Assembly (NCBI GenBank): GCA_964361785.1
Contig: CAYIBX010000030.1
Coordinates: forward strand, 1 to 11,000
Length of the DNA stretch: 11,000 bases
Reading direction: 5' to 3'
Origin: UBA927 sp964361785
Lineage (GTDB): Bacteria; Patescibacteriota; Microgenomatia; UBA10105; UBA927
Every line of letters begins with the position of its first letter. The first letter of the stretch is position 1. Below, piece after piece: positions 5,742 to 11,000 of the stretch. Below the pieces are notes generated by a model, which was not told the origin of the DNA, searched no databases, and saw only the letters and a list, made by a program, of their open reading frames with translations. Made by a program: the position numbers and the translations under genes.

Positions 5742-6334
5742 GAGGGTAATACAATTGGTGAAACTACAGAGGCTATCTTAGATAGTACTTCCATGCGACC
5801 AACATGTGCTTTTGAAGAATATTGATATACCAACGAGTCACCATATGCCGCTTTAATTGTGGCTAATTGTTTCTCTTTTATACGCATGGGCACGTTATCA
5901 ATTTTATTGGCGACTATTATATGCTCTATGTTTTCTTTGCGAAGTGTCCGTAAAATATCAATATCAAATGGGGTTACACCCACTTTCGCATCGATGACAA
6001 GAATAATTAAGCGTTTGGCTACCTGCGAATATTGCAGATACCATAAAATCATTTTTGCTAATTTTTCACGCTGAGCAGGAGTTCTTCTGGCGTACCCATA
6101 TCCGGGAAAGTCTAGAAAATAAAAAGACTTGTTTATAAGAAAAAAGTCCATACGTATCGTTTTTCCGGGAGTTGAACTTGTTCTAGATAACGAAGGCAAT
6201 CTAGTAAGAGAATTAATAAGCGTCGATTTTCCTACATTTGATCTACCGATAAATACGACATGAAATTTGCCATCATAAAGAATAGGATCAGATCCTGTAA
6301 TCCCTTTGATAAAAGTGGCTGATGATATTTTCAT
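5738..6334 (-). CDS. engB: EngB/YsxC ribosome-assembly GTPase
   Basis: This is a 198-aa TrmE-Era-EngA-EngB-type GTPase that acts in assembly of the large ribosomal subunit. G1 is GRSNVGKST, the G2 region is SRTSSTPGKT, G3 is DFPGYG (with the family-specific GYGYA), G4 is NKID and G5 is SSK. The opening MKISSATFIKGITG and the total length match the family. A TTG start at 6349 would add five residues. It is rejected because a TATAAT -10 box lies between it and ATG 6334; the -10 ends 6 bp before that ATG, so the mRNA is probably leaderless. G4 is NKID where most EngB proteins have TKxD; this is a conservative change. It is divergent from the membrane mannosyltransferase-like gene and co-directional with the ATP-grasp gene. 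Confidence 0.95.
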   Translation of the reverse strand: MKISSATFIKGITGSDPILYDGKFHVVFIGRSNVGKSTLINSLTRLPSLSRTSSTPGKTIRMDFFLINKSFYFLDFPGYGYARRTPAQREKLAKMILWYLQYSQVAKRLIILVIDAKVGVTPFDIDILRTLRKENIEHIIVANKIDNVPMRIKEKQLATIKAAYGDSLVYQYSSKAHVGRMEVLSKIASVVSPIVLPS

Positions 6335-6340
6335 ATACCA

Positions 6341-6346
6341 ATTATA
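6341..6346 (-). promoter_or_regulatory. consensus -10 box of engB, leaderless
   Basis: A perfect TATAAT on the minus strand places transcription start at about 6334, exactly the A of the engB ATG. The -35 position is AT-rich without a match. Confidence 0.5.
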
Positions 6347-6409
6347 CAACGTATGCTATTTGTATATATTTAGCATGCTACAGTATAGTAGTTATGCATT
6401 TATTACCCA

Positions 6410-6415
6410 TATACT
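6410..6415 (+). promoter_or_regulatory. -10 box before the TMTC-like gene
   Basis: TATACT ends 10 bp before ATG 6426, predicting a leader of only a few bases. No -35 match is seen; a second -10-like TATAGT lies at 6384-6389. The gap between the two divergent genes is about 90 bp. Confidence 0.4.
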
Positions 6416-6425
6416 ATAGAATGAT

Positions 6426-8159
6426 ATGAAATACATAAAATTTATAGTTGTCCATGCGTGGATAGTATTTATCGCAATAGGTTTTGTCGTCTATGGATCT
6501 TCTTTATCCAATACATTCGCCTGGGACGATGAAGAACAAATCGTAAATAATACCATCATTCGATCTATAACAAATCTTCCACAGATATTTACGGGAAGCA
6601 CCTTTAACACCGGAGGCACGGGTACACTACAGGGAAGTTTTTATAAACCTCTCATGATCGTATGTTTTTCTGTGTTGCACTGGGCTTTTGATGCAAATCC
6701 GTTCTTTTTCCATCTTTTCCAGCTTATACTCCATAGTATAAATGCGTATCTAATTTTTCTATTGTTTACAACAATATTTCCAGAAAGTAGAAAAGATACC
6801 TATACCGTGCCGTTCTTTCTTAGTCTCGTATTTTTACTGCATCCCATAAATGTAGAAGCAATTGTGTATTCTTCTTCACTACAAGATGTGATGTATATGT
6901 TTTTTGGCTTACTTTCTTTACTCGTTCTTATAACAAAAAAACTATCGATGATAAATATGCTTTTTCTAAGCGTATTATTTCTTTTGTCATTATTATCAAA
7001 AGAAACGGGGGTACTGTTTATCCCCGTGACTATTCTCTATAGTGTTTTTTTTCAAAAATACACACTCAAACCTCTCCTTACATCAATTGGGGCAGCCTTA
7101 TCCGTATATGCTCTGTTGCGATTTATTGTGGGGCATGTATTTTTTAGTACGAATACCGTCGCTCCAATCGCACGAATATCGTTAGGAGAAAGACTCTATT
7201 CAATTCCTAAAATTATTTATTATTATATAACGACATTCTTCTTTCCAAAATTTTTATCTATAAGCCAGCATTGGGTCGTCAGATCACCTACAATAACAGA
7301 TTTCTATGTGCCATTATTTAGTGTCCTATTATTTACACTTCTTATTTTTTGGTATTACTTATACTTACGTAAATTAAACAAAGCGAAAAGCCAATTATAT
7401 TTCTTCTTTGCGTGTTGGTTTATTGTAGGGATTTGTTTTCATAGCCAGTTGTATCCGTTAGACATGACGGTAGCAGACAGATGGTTTTATGTAGCTGAAG
7501 TGGGATTACTTGGCATGATGGCCGTAGTTGTCTTACATATCAAGCAAAAAATCTTGAACTATTCCCGATACGTCGTAGTTCTAGCTCTTTGTGTATTGAT
7601 TATTCTTTCTATCAGGACAGTGTACAGATCTTATGATTGGAAAAATGGCTTAGCGCTTTACACGAAAGATGCGCAAAGGACCTTGAGCTTTGATTTAGAA
7701 AATAACTTAGGGGTGGAACTTTTTAGAATAGGGAACATACAAGAAGCGAAAAAACACTTTGAACAATCTACAATTCTTGCCCCATATTGGTGGATAAATT
7801 GGAATAATTTAGGTGCCATCTATGAACGCGAAAATAATATACCAATGGCAAAAAAATACTACTATACTGCTATAGATAATGGCAGCTATTATTTATCGTA
7901 TGAAAATATTGCTAAAGTACTATACTTTAGTGAAAAGAATCCAAAAGAAGCAAAAGAATTTATAAGTGAGTCGATTAAACTGTATCATCAAAATTCTACA
8001 TTATGGGAAGTATTAGCATTATCAAATTATGCACTTAACGCAAATGAGGAGGCATTAGTCGCTGCAAAAAATGCTTATGCGTTGGCGCCATCAGAGCAAA
8101 CAGCGTATGTAGTAATACAAATACAATCGGGTAAGCCAATTAAGTTTGATACAAAATGA
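6426..8159 (+). CDS. TMTC/PMT-like GT-C membrane glycosyltransferase with C-terminal TPRs
   Basis: This 577-aa protein has about ten hydrophobic segments between residues 8 and 396 and then a soluble helical region. Several motifs follow the order of TMTC-type O-mannosyltransferases: the first-loop acidic pair in FAWDDEEQIVNN (D34, D35, the GT-C catalytic position), SFYKPL (71-76), HPINVEAIVY (139-148), SKETG (191-195) and ADRWFYVAEVGL (350-361). About four TPR-like units follow (about 423-556, for example WWINWNNLGAIYERENNIPMA). GT-C enzymes move a sugar from a polyprenyl-phosphate carrier to a target outside the membrane; protein O-glycosylation of surface proteins is the inferred role. The TPRs would bind the target or partners. 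The start ATG lies just after a -10 box; an ATG at 6421 is out of frame. No sugar donor can be read from the sequence. Confidence 0.82.
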   Translation: MKYIKFIVVHAWIVFIAIGFVVYGSSLSNTFAWDDEEQIVNNTIIRSITNLPQIFTGSTFNTGGTGTLQGSFYKPLMIVCFSVLHWAFDANPFFFHLFQLILHSINAYLIFLLFTTIFPESRKDTYTVPFFLSLVFLLHPINVEAIVYSSSLQDVMYMFFGLLSLLVLITKKLSMINMLFLSVLFLLSLLSKETGVLFIPVTILYSVFFQKYTLKPLLTSIGAALSVYALLRFIVGHVFFSTNTVAPIARISLGERLYSIPKIIYYYITTFFFPKFLSISQHWVVRSPTITDFYVPLFSVLLFTLLIFWYYLYLRKLNKAKSQLYFFFACWFIVGICFHSQLYPLDMTVADRWFYVAEVGLLGMMAVVVLHIKQKILNYSRYVVVLALCVLIILSIRTVYRSYDWKNGLALYTKDAQRTLSFDLENNLGVELFRIGNIQEAKKHFEQSTILAPYWWINWNNLGAIYERENNIPMAKKYYYTAIDNGSYYLSYENIAKVLYFSEKNPKEAKEFISESIKLYHQNSTLWEVLALSNYALNANEEALVAAKNAYALAPSEQTAYVVIQIQSGKPIKFDTK

Positions 8160-8231
8160 TTATTGAAGCAATTTCTGTTAATACATTTGTGCTGGCCGTT
8201 TACAAAAAATGTCGAACTTCATTTGATTAGC

Positions 8232-8286
8232 TCGGCCTTCGGCCTCGCTATGCTTCAGCGCGGCGCCCCCACCCGCCGCGCCTCCG
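8232..8286 (-). repeat. left copy of the 55-bp perfect inverted repeat
   Basis: These 55 bp are the exact reverse complement of 10946-11000. They hold two hairpins: GGCC-TTC-GGCC (8234-8244) and the 8-bp GCGCGGCG/CGCCGCGC stem with an 8-nt CCCCCACC loop (8258-8281). The copy is read on the minus strand so that it matches the right copy on the plus strand. Confidence 0.95.
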
Positions 8287-8309
8287 CTATTTTTTGCGCG
8301 CTCGATTTT

Positions 8310-8326
8310 CTCGCCCTTCGGGCGAG
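8310..8326. repeat. 7-bp hairpin next to the left repeat copy
   Basis: CTCGCCC-TTC-GGGCGAG is a perfect stem. On the minus strand it precedes the left repeat copy by 23 nt. This mirrors the hairpin at 10911-10927 before the right copy (18 nt), which has a different stem sequence. Confidence 0.75.
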
Positions 8327-8327
8327 T

Positions 8328-8352
8328 AAGGAAAGAATTTATAGTTTTCCTT
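8328..8352. repeat. AAGGAAA/TTTCCTT hairpin
   Basis: A 7-bp perfect stem with an 11-nt AT-rich loop, directly beside the previous hairpin. It has no counterpart next to the right repeat copy. Confidence 0.45.
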
Positions 8353-8456
8353 GCCCCCCCACCCGTGCGCGGAAATTTCTCCCTAATTTTGATAAAATAC
8401 AATATATATTGCAAGGGATAAAAAAGTTAATAATTAGCTTGCAAGACAATTTAATT

Positions 8457-8738
8457 ATGACGTATAACAGACAAAAAGTAATACGAGAATGGAAAAAGAA
8501 TCATGCAAACGAAGCTATTACCACAAGAGGGTGGGAAGATCTGAAAAAAAGAGTTAAGAATAAATGCTTAGTATGTTGTGAAGAATTGCCTTTGACACAA
8601 GACCATATTGTTCCTGTTTCAAAAGAAGGCGCTCATTCGATTAGAAACATACAACCACTTTGCAGGTCTTGCAATAGCTCTAAGGGCATATCTTCGGGAA
8701 CTATGTTTGGGAAAAATCTGCAATCACTTCCAGGATGA
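8457..8738 (+). CDS. small HNH endonuclease
   Basis: This is a 93-aa protein (ATG 8457; MTYNRQKVIREWKKNH). Residues about 37-77 form the HNH module: KCLVCC with zinc-type cysteines, QDHIVPV with the catalytic-type histidine, the RNIQPLC asparagine, and CRSCNSSKG closing the zinc site. It has one domain and no other partner. The reading frame is open back to a TTG at 8163, but that part crosses the GC-rich hairpins and reads as low-complexity sequence, so it is excluded. HNH proteins cut or nick DNA; small ones serve restriction, homing or phage packaging. It is convergent with the zinc-ribbon nuclease gene and lies just inside the left inverted repeat, so it probably belongs to that cassette. 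No Shine-Dalgarno is seen. TAATTA (8431-8436), 16 bp after TTGCAA, is a weak promoter guess. Confidence 0.88.
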   Translation: MTYNRQKVIREWKKNHANEAITTRGWEDLKKRVKNKCLVCCEELPLTQDHIVPVSKEGAHSIRNIQPLCRSCNSSKGISSGTMFGKNLQSLPG

Positions 8739-8751
8739 AGAAATAATACGA

Positions 8752-8797
8752 ATACTTTTTTCAAAAAAATAATAGAAATCTGTTTTGAAAAAGATAC
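8752..8797. terminator. possible bidirectional AT-rich terminator between convergent genes
   Basis: TTTTTCAAAA (about 8757-8766) pairs perfectly with TTTTGAAAAA (8783-8792), with partial pairing beyond, in the 67-bp gap between the convergent HNH and zinc-ribbon genes. The stem is AT-only apart from one G-C pair, so it would be weak, but the position fits a shared terminator. Confidence 0.35.
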
Positions 8798-8805
8798 TAA
8801 ATATT

Positions 8806-10644
8806 TTAAAATTTGGAGTATAAACCTGTCTTGATAATTTTATCTCTAATAGAGGCTTCATCTAATTTATCCGTATAGTCCACATATATAAGTGTTATGT
8901 CATTCTCCCTACACAACTCACGTTTTAATTTATCCCTTGCTACTTGTTCCACATAAGCTTTTTCACCACCAAAAAAAGGAGTAGGTTCCAAGTGCTGTCG
9001 TCCTTGATATTCAAAAGCTAAATTATGTGTAGGTACAAAAATATCCAATTCCATTCTTTTTAACCACGTAGGTCGGTGCCTATAGAGAATCTCTTTATCA
9101 ATATCAATAAATATTTTCTTTACTATTTCAAAAAGTTTCTTTTGTGAGATATCTAGTTTTACTCCGCATTCTGGGCAACCGTAGCCCTTCCTCGTCCGAT
9201 TGTCTATAATTGCCTTCCAGTTGTGCTCTTTTACCGTAGGACACTGCCACCAAACCTTTTTCATACTTGCGGCAACGACATCTTTAGGAGAAAGAGTCTC
9301 ATTTTTTGTAGGATGCCATTGATTTGCAATTTCAGGATGGGTGGTGAATAAACTATTGGACAAAACAACTTTTAAACCTTGGCATACTGGACAGCCTTTA
9401 CCAATTATTCGATTATATATTGAACTTTCCCATTCGTGATCAGTTCCTTTTGAACAAAACCACCAGTGTTTTTTATTACCGCCAGCTACAATCTTTTCTG
9501 GTTTTAAATTACCATTTTTACCAGGATGCCACTCTTTCGCTAAATTAGGATAAAGCGCAAGAAGACTATTAGAAGTAGACAGTTTTTGATTAGAGCAATA
9601 TGGACAGTTATTTCCACTTTTTCTTTCGGCAACGCTTGCTTCCCATACGTGATCACCTGCTTTGGGGCACTGCCACCAAATATGCCAGTTACTTCCATAA
9701 ACTACATCTTTAGGTAATAATTTCCCATTTTTTGTAGGACGCCATTGTTTAGCTAAATCAGGTCGCATTACCAATACATTATTAGTTTCGCTAACTCTTT
9801 GATTAGAACATAGGGGACAGTTCAAATTTCTACTTACTCTACTTCGAATTTTAGTCTCCCATTCATGTCCTGCTTTTGAGCATTTCCACCAGACTTTTTT
9901 ATTACCCCCCGCTGTAATATTAGATGGTTTTAAGTTACCATTTTTGCTGGGATGCCACTCTTTAATGAGGTCTGGTCTAATTGTTGCTAAAGAATTTGTA
10001 ATACTGACTTTTTGATTTGCACAATATGGACATCCTGTTCCGTTAACTCTATGACTAACTGCGGTTTGCCAAATATGTTCAGGATAAATAGAACATTGCC
10101 ACCACGCTCTTTTATGACTGCCTCTAGTTACTTTAAAAGGAGTAAGAGGTAAGTTTTTGGTGGTATGCCACTGACGAGCAATAGCCGGATGCATTGTCGC
10201 TAAACAATTAGATTTTACAACCTTTAGACCTCGACAAACAGGACACCCAACCCCTTTGGAACGATTATTTATATCTGCTTCCCATTCGTGGTCACTGCCT
10301 TTATCACATTTCCACCAGACTTTTCTATGTGTTCCTGCAACAACATCTGAAGGTTTCAGAAACCCATTCTTGGTTTGATGCCACTCAGCTACTAATTGTG
10401 GGAATTGTTTGTCTAATGAGTTGGTACTAGAAATTCTCTTATTTGCACAAAAGGGACACCCAACGCCAGAAGTTCTGCTTGCTATGACGGCTTTCCAAAT
10501 ATGACTCTCATCTTTGCTACATTTCCACCAAACTTTTTTACCACTACCAAGTGTAAATTTATCAGGAGTAATACTTCTATTCATTTCTTGAAACCATTCA
10601 TTTATAAGAACGGGGTGAGTCACTATTGACGGATGTTTATTCAT
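8806..10644 (-). CDS. seven-repeat zinc-ribbon (DUF4379-like) protein with C-terminal PD-(D/E)XK-type nuclease
   Basis: This is a 612-aa protein. Residues 1-497 hold seven units resembling the treble-clef/zinc-ribbon family PF14311 (DUF4379). Each unit has hP.l..eW...KN..l.P, then WW.C, H.W, a second CPxC pair and NSL. The WW pairs start at residues 39, 110, 181, 252, 323, 394 and 465, exactly 71 apart. Four cysteine/histidine ligands per unit suggest one zinc each. The C-terminal domain (about 498-610) looks like a PD-(D/E)XK nuclease: MELDIFVP (D534), AFEYQGRQH (E545, Q547), then RDKLKRELCRENDITLIYV. Glutamine stands where the catalytic lysine is usual, with K572/K574 possible substitutes. 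The likely job is modular DNA recognition joined to cleavage. Its start overlaps the HTH gene stop (ATGA), so the two are coupled. Confidence 0.9.
   Translation of the reverse strand: MNKHPSIVTHPVLINEWFQEMNRSITPDKFTLGSGKKVWWKCSKDESHIWKAVIASRTSGVGCPFCANKRISSTNSLDKQFPQLVAEWHQTKNGFLKPSDVVAGTHRKVWWKCDKGSDHEWEADINNRSKGVGCPVCRGLKVVKSNCLATMHPAIARQWHTTKNLPLTPFKVTRGSHKRAWWQCSIYPEHIWQTAVSHRVNGTGCPYCANQKVSITNSLATIRPDLIKEWHPSKNGNLKPSNITAGGNKKVWWKCSKAGHEWETKIRSRVSRNLNCPLCSNQRVSETNNVLVMRPDLAKQWRPTKNGKLLPKDVVYGSNWHIWWQCPKAGDHVWEASVAERKSGNNCPYCSNQKLSTSNSLLALYPNLAKEWHPGKNGNLKPEKIVAGGNKKHWWFCSKGTDHEWESSIYNRIIGKGCPVCQGLKVVLSNSLFTTHPEIANQWHPTKNETLSPKDVVAASMKKVWWQCPTVKEHNWKAIIDNRTRKGYGCPECGVKLDISQKKLFEIVKKIFIDIDKEILYRHRPTWLKRMELDIFVPTHNLAFEYQGRQHLEPTPFFGGEKAYVEQVARDKLKRELCRENDITLIYVDYTDKLDEASIRDKIIKTGLYSKF
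9157..10644 (-). repeat. seven tandem coding units of 213 bp
   Basis: The N-terminal four-fifths of the zinc-ribbon gene is an array of seven diverged units with a strict 213-bp (71-codon) spacing of the WW codons. Unit 4 is one residue shorter before H.W and one longer before CPLC, which keeps the period. The seventh unit passes directly into the nuclease domain. Confidence 0.9.
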
Positions 10645-10829
10645 TTTATTGCATTAAGTAGTTTAAAAATATCTTCCCTTTTATATTTTCTATCTCTCCT
10701 CTGACCAAAACGGATGGCTTTTAATATCCCTTTTTCATCCCACTGGCGTAGCGTATTAGGATGTACTTTTAAAATCTCGCAAACTTCTTTAAGCGTCAGA
10801 AGTTCTGATAATTCTTGCTTCTTAGTCAT
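10641..10829 (-). CDS. MerR/excisionase-like HTH protein
   Basis: This 62-aa protein carries one winged-helix HTH of the MerR/excisionase (HTH_17) kind. LLTLKEVCEILKVHPNTLRQWDEKGIL (about 10-36) is the HTH, and KAIRFGQRRDRKYKREDIFKLL is the wing and last helix. There is no effector or recombinase domain. It is the first gene of a two-gene operon: its TGA overlaps the ATG of the zinc-ribbon nuclease. It may direct the nuclease to DNA, regulate the operon or act as an excisionase. The pairing recalls IS607-type elements, where a MerR-like HTH is fused to a serine recombinase, but no recombinase lies in this cassette. An extended -10 lies about 37 bp upstream. Confidence 0.87.
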   Translation of the reverse strand: MTKKQELSELLTLKEVCEILKVHPNTLRQWDEKGILKAIRFGQRRDRKYKREDIFKLLNAIK

Positions 10830-10865
10830 TGTTTTTTAACTTACCATTTGTTACTATTGTTTGAC

Positions 10866-10874
10866 ATTATACCA
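10866..10874 (-). promoter_or_regulatory. extended -10 promoter of the HTH/zinc-ribbon nuclease operon
   Basis: TGGTATAAT on the minus strand (10874-10866) matches the extended -10 consensus. The start is expected near 10859 with a leader of about 30 nt. The leader contains a direct repeat AACAA-TAGT-AACAA, a possible binding site for the small HTH protein (speculative). No -35 match is seen. Confidence 0.5.
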
Positions 10875-10910
10875 GAAAAAGTTCTTTAAAATTTTTGCGT
10901 TTTTTCTTTT

Positions 10911-10927
10911 AGTCGCTTTCAGCGACT
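10911..10927. repeat. 7-bp hairpin next to the right repeat copy
   Basis: AGTCGCT-TTC-AGCGACT is a perfect stem followed by TTTT, so on the plus strand it resembles a short terminator. It stands 18 nt before the right copy of the 55-bp repeat, the same layout as the left side with a different stem sequence. Confidence 0.7.
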
Positions 10928-10945
10928 TTTGCGAGCCGACAGTTT

Positions 10946-11000
10946 CGGAGGCGCGGCGGGTGGGGGCGCCGCGCTGAAGCATAGCGAGGCCGAAGGCCGA
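10946..11000 (+). repeat. right copy of the 55-bp perfect inverted repeat (reaches window edge)
   Basis: Identical to the reverse complement of 8232-8286 over all 55 bp, and possibly longer beyond the window. It keeps the GCGCGGCG/CGCCGCGC stem and the GGCC-GAA-GGCC hairpin. Confidence 0.95.

Larger units (their letters stand above)
8160..8456. other. gene-free, hairpin-rich GC island between two genes
   Basis: This 297-bp stretch holds no believable gene. It contains an imperfect ACATTTGT...ACAAAAAATGT hairpin (8183-8212) that could end the upstream transcript, the 55-bp inverted-repeat copy (8232-8286), a perfect hairpin (8310-8326), an AAGGAAA/TTTCCTT hairpin (8328-8352) and a second G-rich box (8356-8365). 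The GC content is far above that of the flanks. TTGCAAG occurs twice (8409 and 8439) just before the HNH gene. Confidence 0.7.
8232..11000. mobile_element. putative cassette: HNH, zinc-ribbon nuclease and HTH genes between inverted repeats
   Basis: About 2.8 kb with two nuclease genes and one small HTH gene lie between perfect inverted repeats. The GC-rich ends contrast with the AT-rich genes. No transposase, TnpB or recombinase of a known type is present. Whether the repeats are element ends or two chance copies of a dispersed structured repeat cannot be decided from one window. Confidence 0.4.

Noticed and set aside
5859..6074. 71-aa plus-strand frame
   Set aside because: Antisense shadow of engB.
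6335..6349. TTG start of engB five residues upstream
   Set aside because: A consensus TATAAT box lies between it and ATG 6334, and the family usually opens at the MKI-like start.
8178..8414. 78-aa minus-strand frame rich in Gly/Ala
   Set aside because: It is low-complexity translation of the structured repeat, best explained by the hairpins and not by a protein.
8163..8456. 98-residue N-terminal extension of the HNH gene from TTG 8163
   Set aside because: It reads through GC-rich hairpins with no domain-like sequence; the HNH protein starts naturally at ATG 8457.
9157..10644. Regular 213-bp repeats considered as a CRISPR-like array
   Set aside because: The repeats are coding, diverged and without short conserved direct repeats or spacers; they are protein domain units.
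8232..11000. Known IS200/IS605 or IS607 element
   Set aside because: Hairpin ends and a MerR-like HTH recall these families, but no HUH transposase, serine recombinase or TnpB is encoded between the repeats.

Overview
The window looks like part of a genome from the Candidate Phyla Radiation (Patescibacteria, probably a Parcubacteria-like lineage). This rests on recognised family resemblance, not on a search. The pointers are a DUF87/TraG-like membrane ATPase of the CPR type, small GIY-YIG and HNH nucleases, an O-mannosyltransferase-like protein with TPRs, few Shine-Dalgarno sites, several apparently leaderless promoters, and AT-rich DNA broken by GC-rich hairpins. UGA is used as an ordinary stop codon.

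Left part (1-4167): the end of an integrated element. A conjugation-type membrane ATPase (minus strand, running off the left edge) is preceded by a small XRE regulator. Diverging from the regulator is a sigma70-like promoter with three related palindromic operators. It drives a 71-aa protein and a large serine recombinase. The recombinase reading frame runs straight into the 3' end of a tRNA-Leu(GAG) gene on the opposite strand, so this tRNA is the likely attachment site. The other end of the element is outside the window.

Middle part (4165-8159): chromosomal genes. On the minus strand, in transcription order, are EngB GTPase, an atypical ATP-grasp ligase of the D-Ala-D-Ala ligase fold, a GIY-YIG protein and tRNA-Leu(GAG). 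Two perfect back-to-back hairpins lie in the probable leader of the GIY-YIG/tRNA transcript. Diverging from engB is a 577-aa multi-pass membrane protein with a TMTC/PMT-like GT-C domain and C-terminal TPRs.

Right part (8160-11000): a cassette bounded by a perfect inverted repeat of at least 55 bp (8232-8286 and 10946-11000; the right copy may continue past the window). It holds an HNH nuclease gene (plus strand), convergent with a two-gene operon made of a 62-aa MerR/excisionase-like HTH protein overlapping by ATGA a 612-aa protein. The large protein has seven zinc-ribbon units at an exact 71-residue period, followed by a PD-(D/E)XK-like nuclease domain. Both repeat copies are preceded at a similar distance by a 7-bp stem with a 3-nt loop; the stems differ in sequence but keep the fold. 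This is the best candidate for an undescribed mobile or homing system here. The alternative is two chance inverted copies of a dispersed structured repeat.
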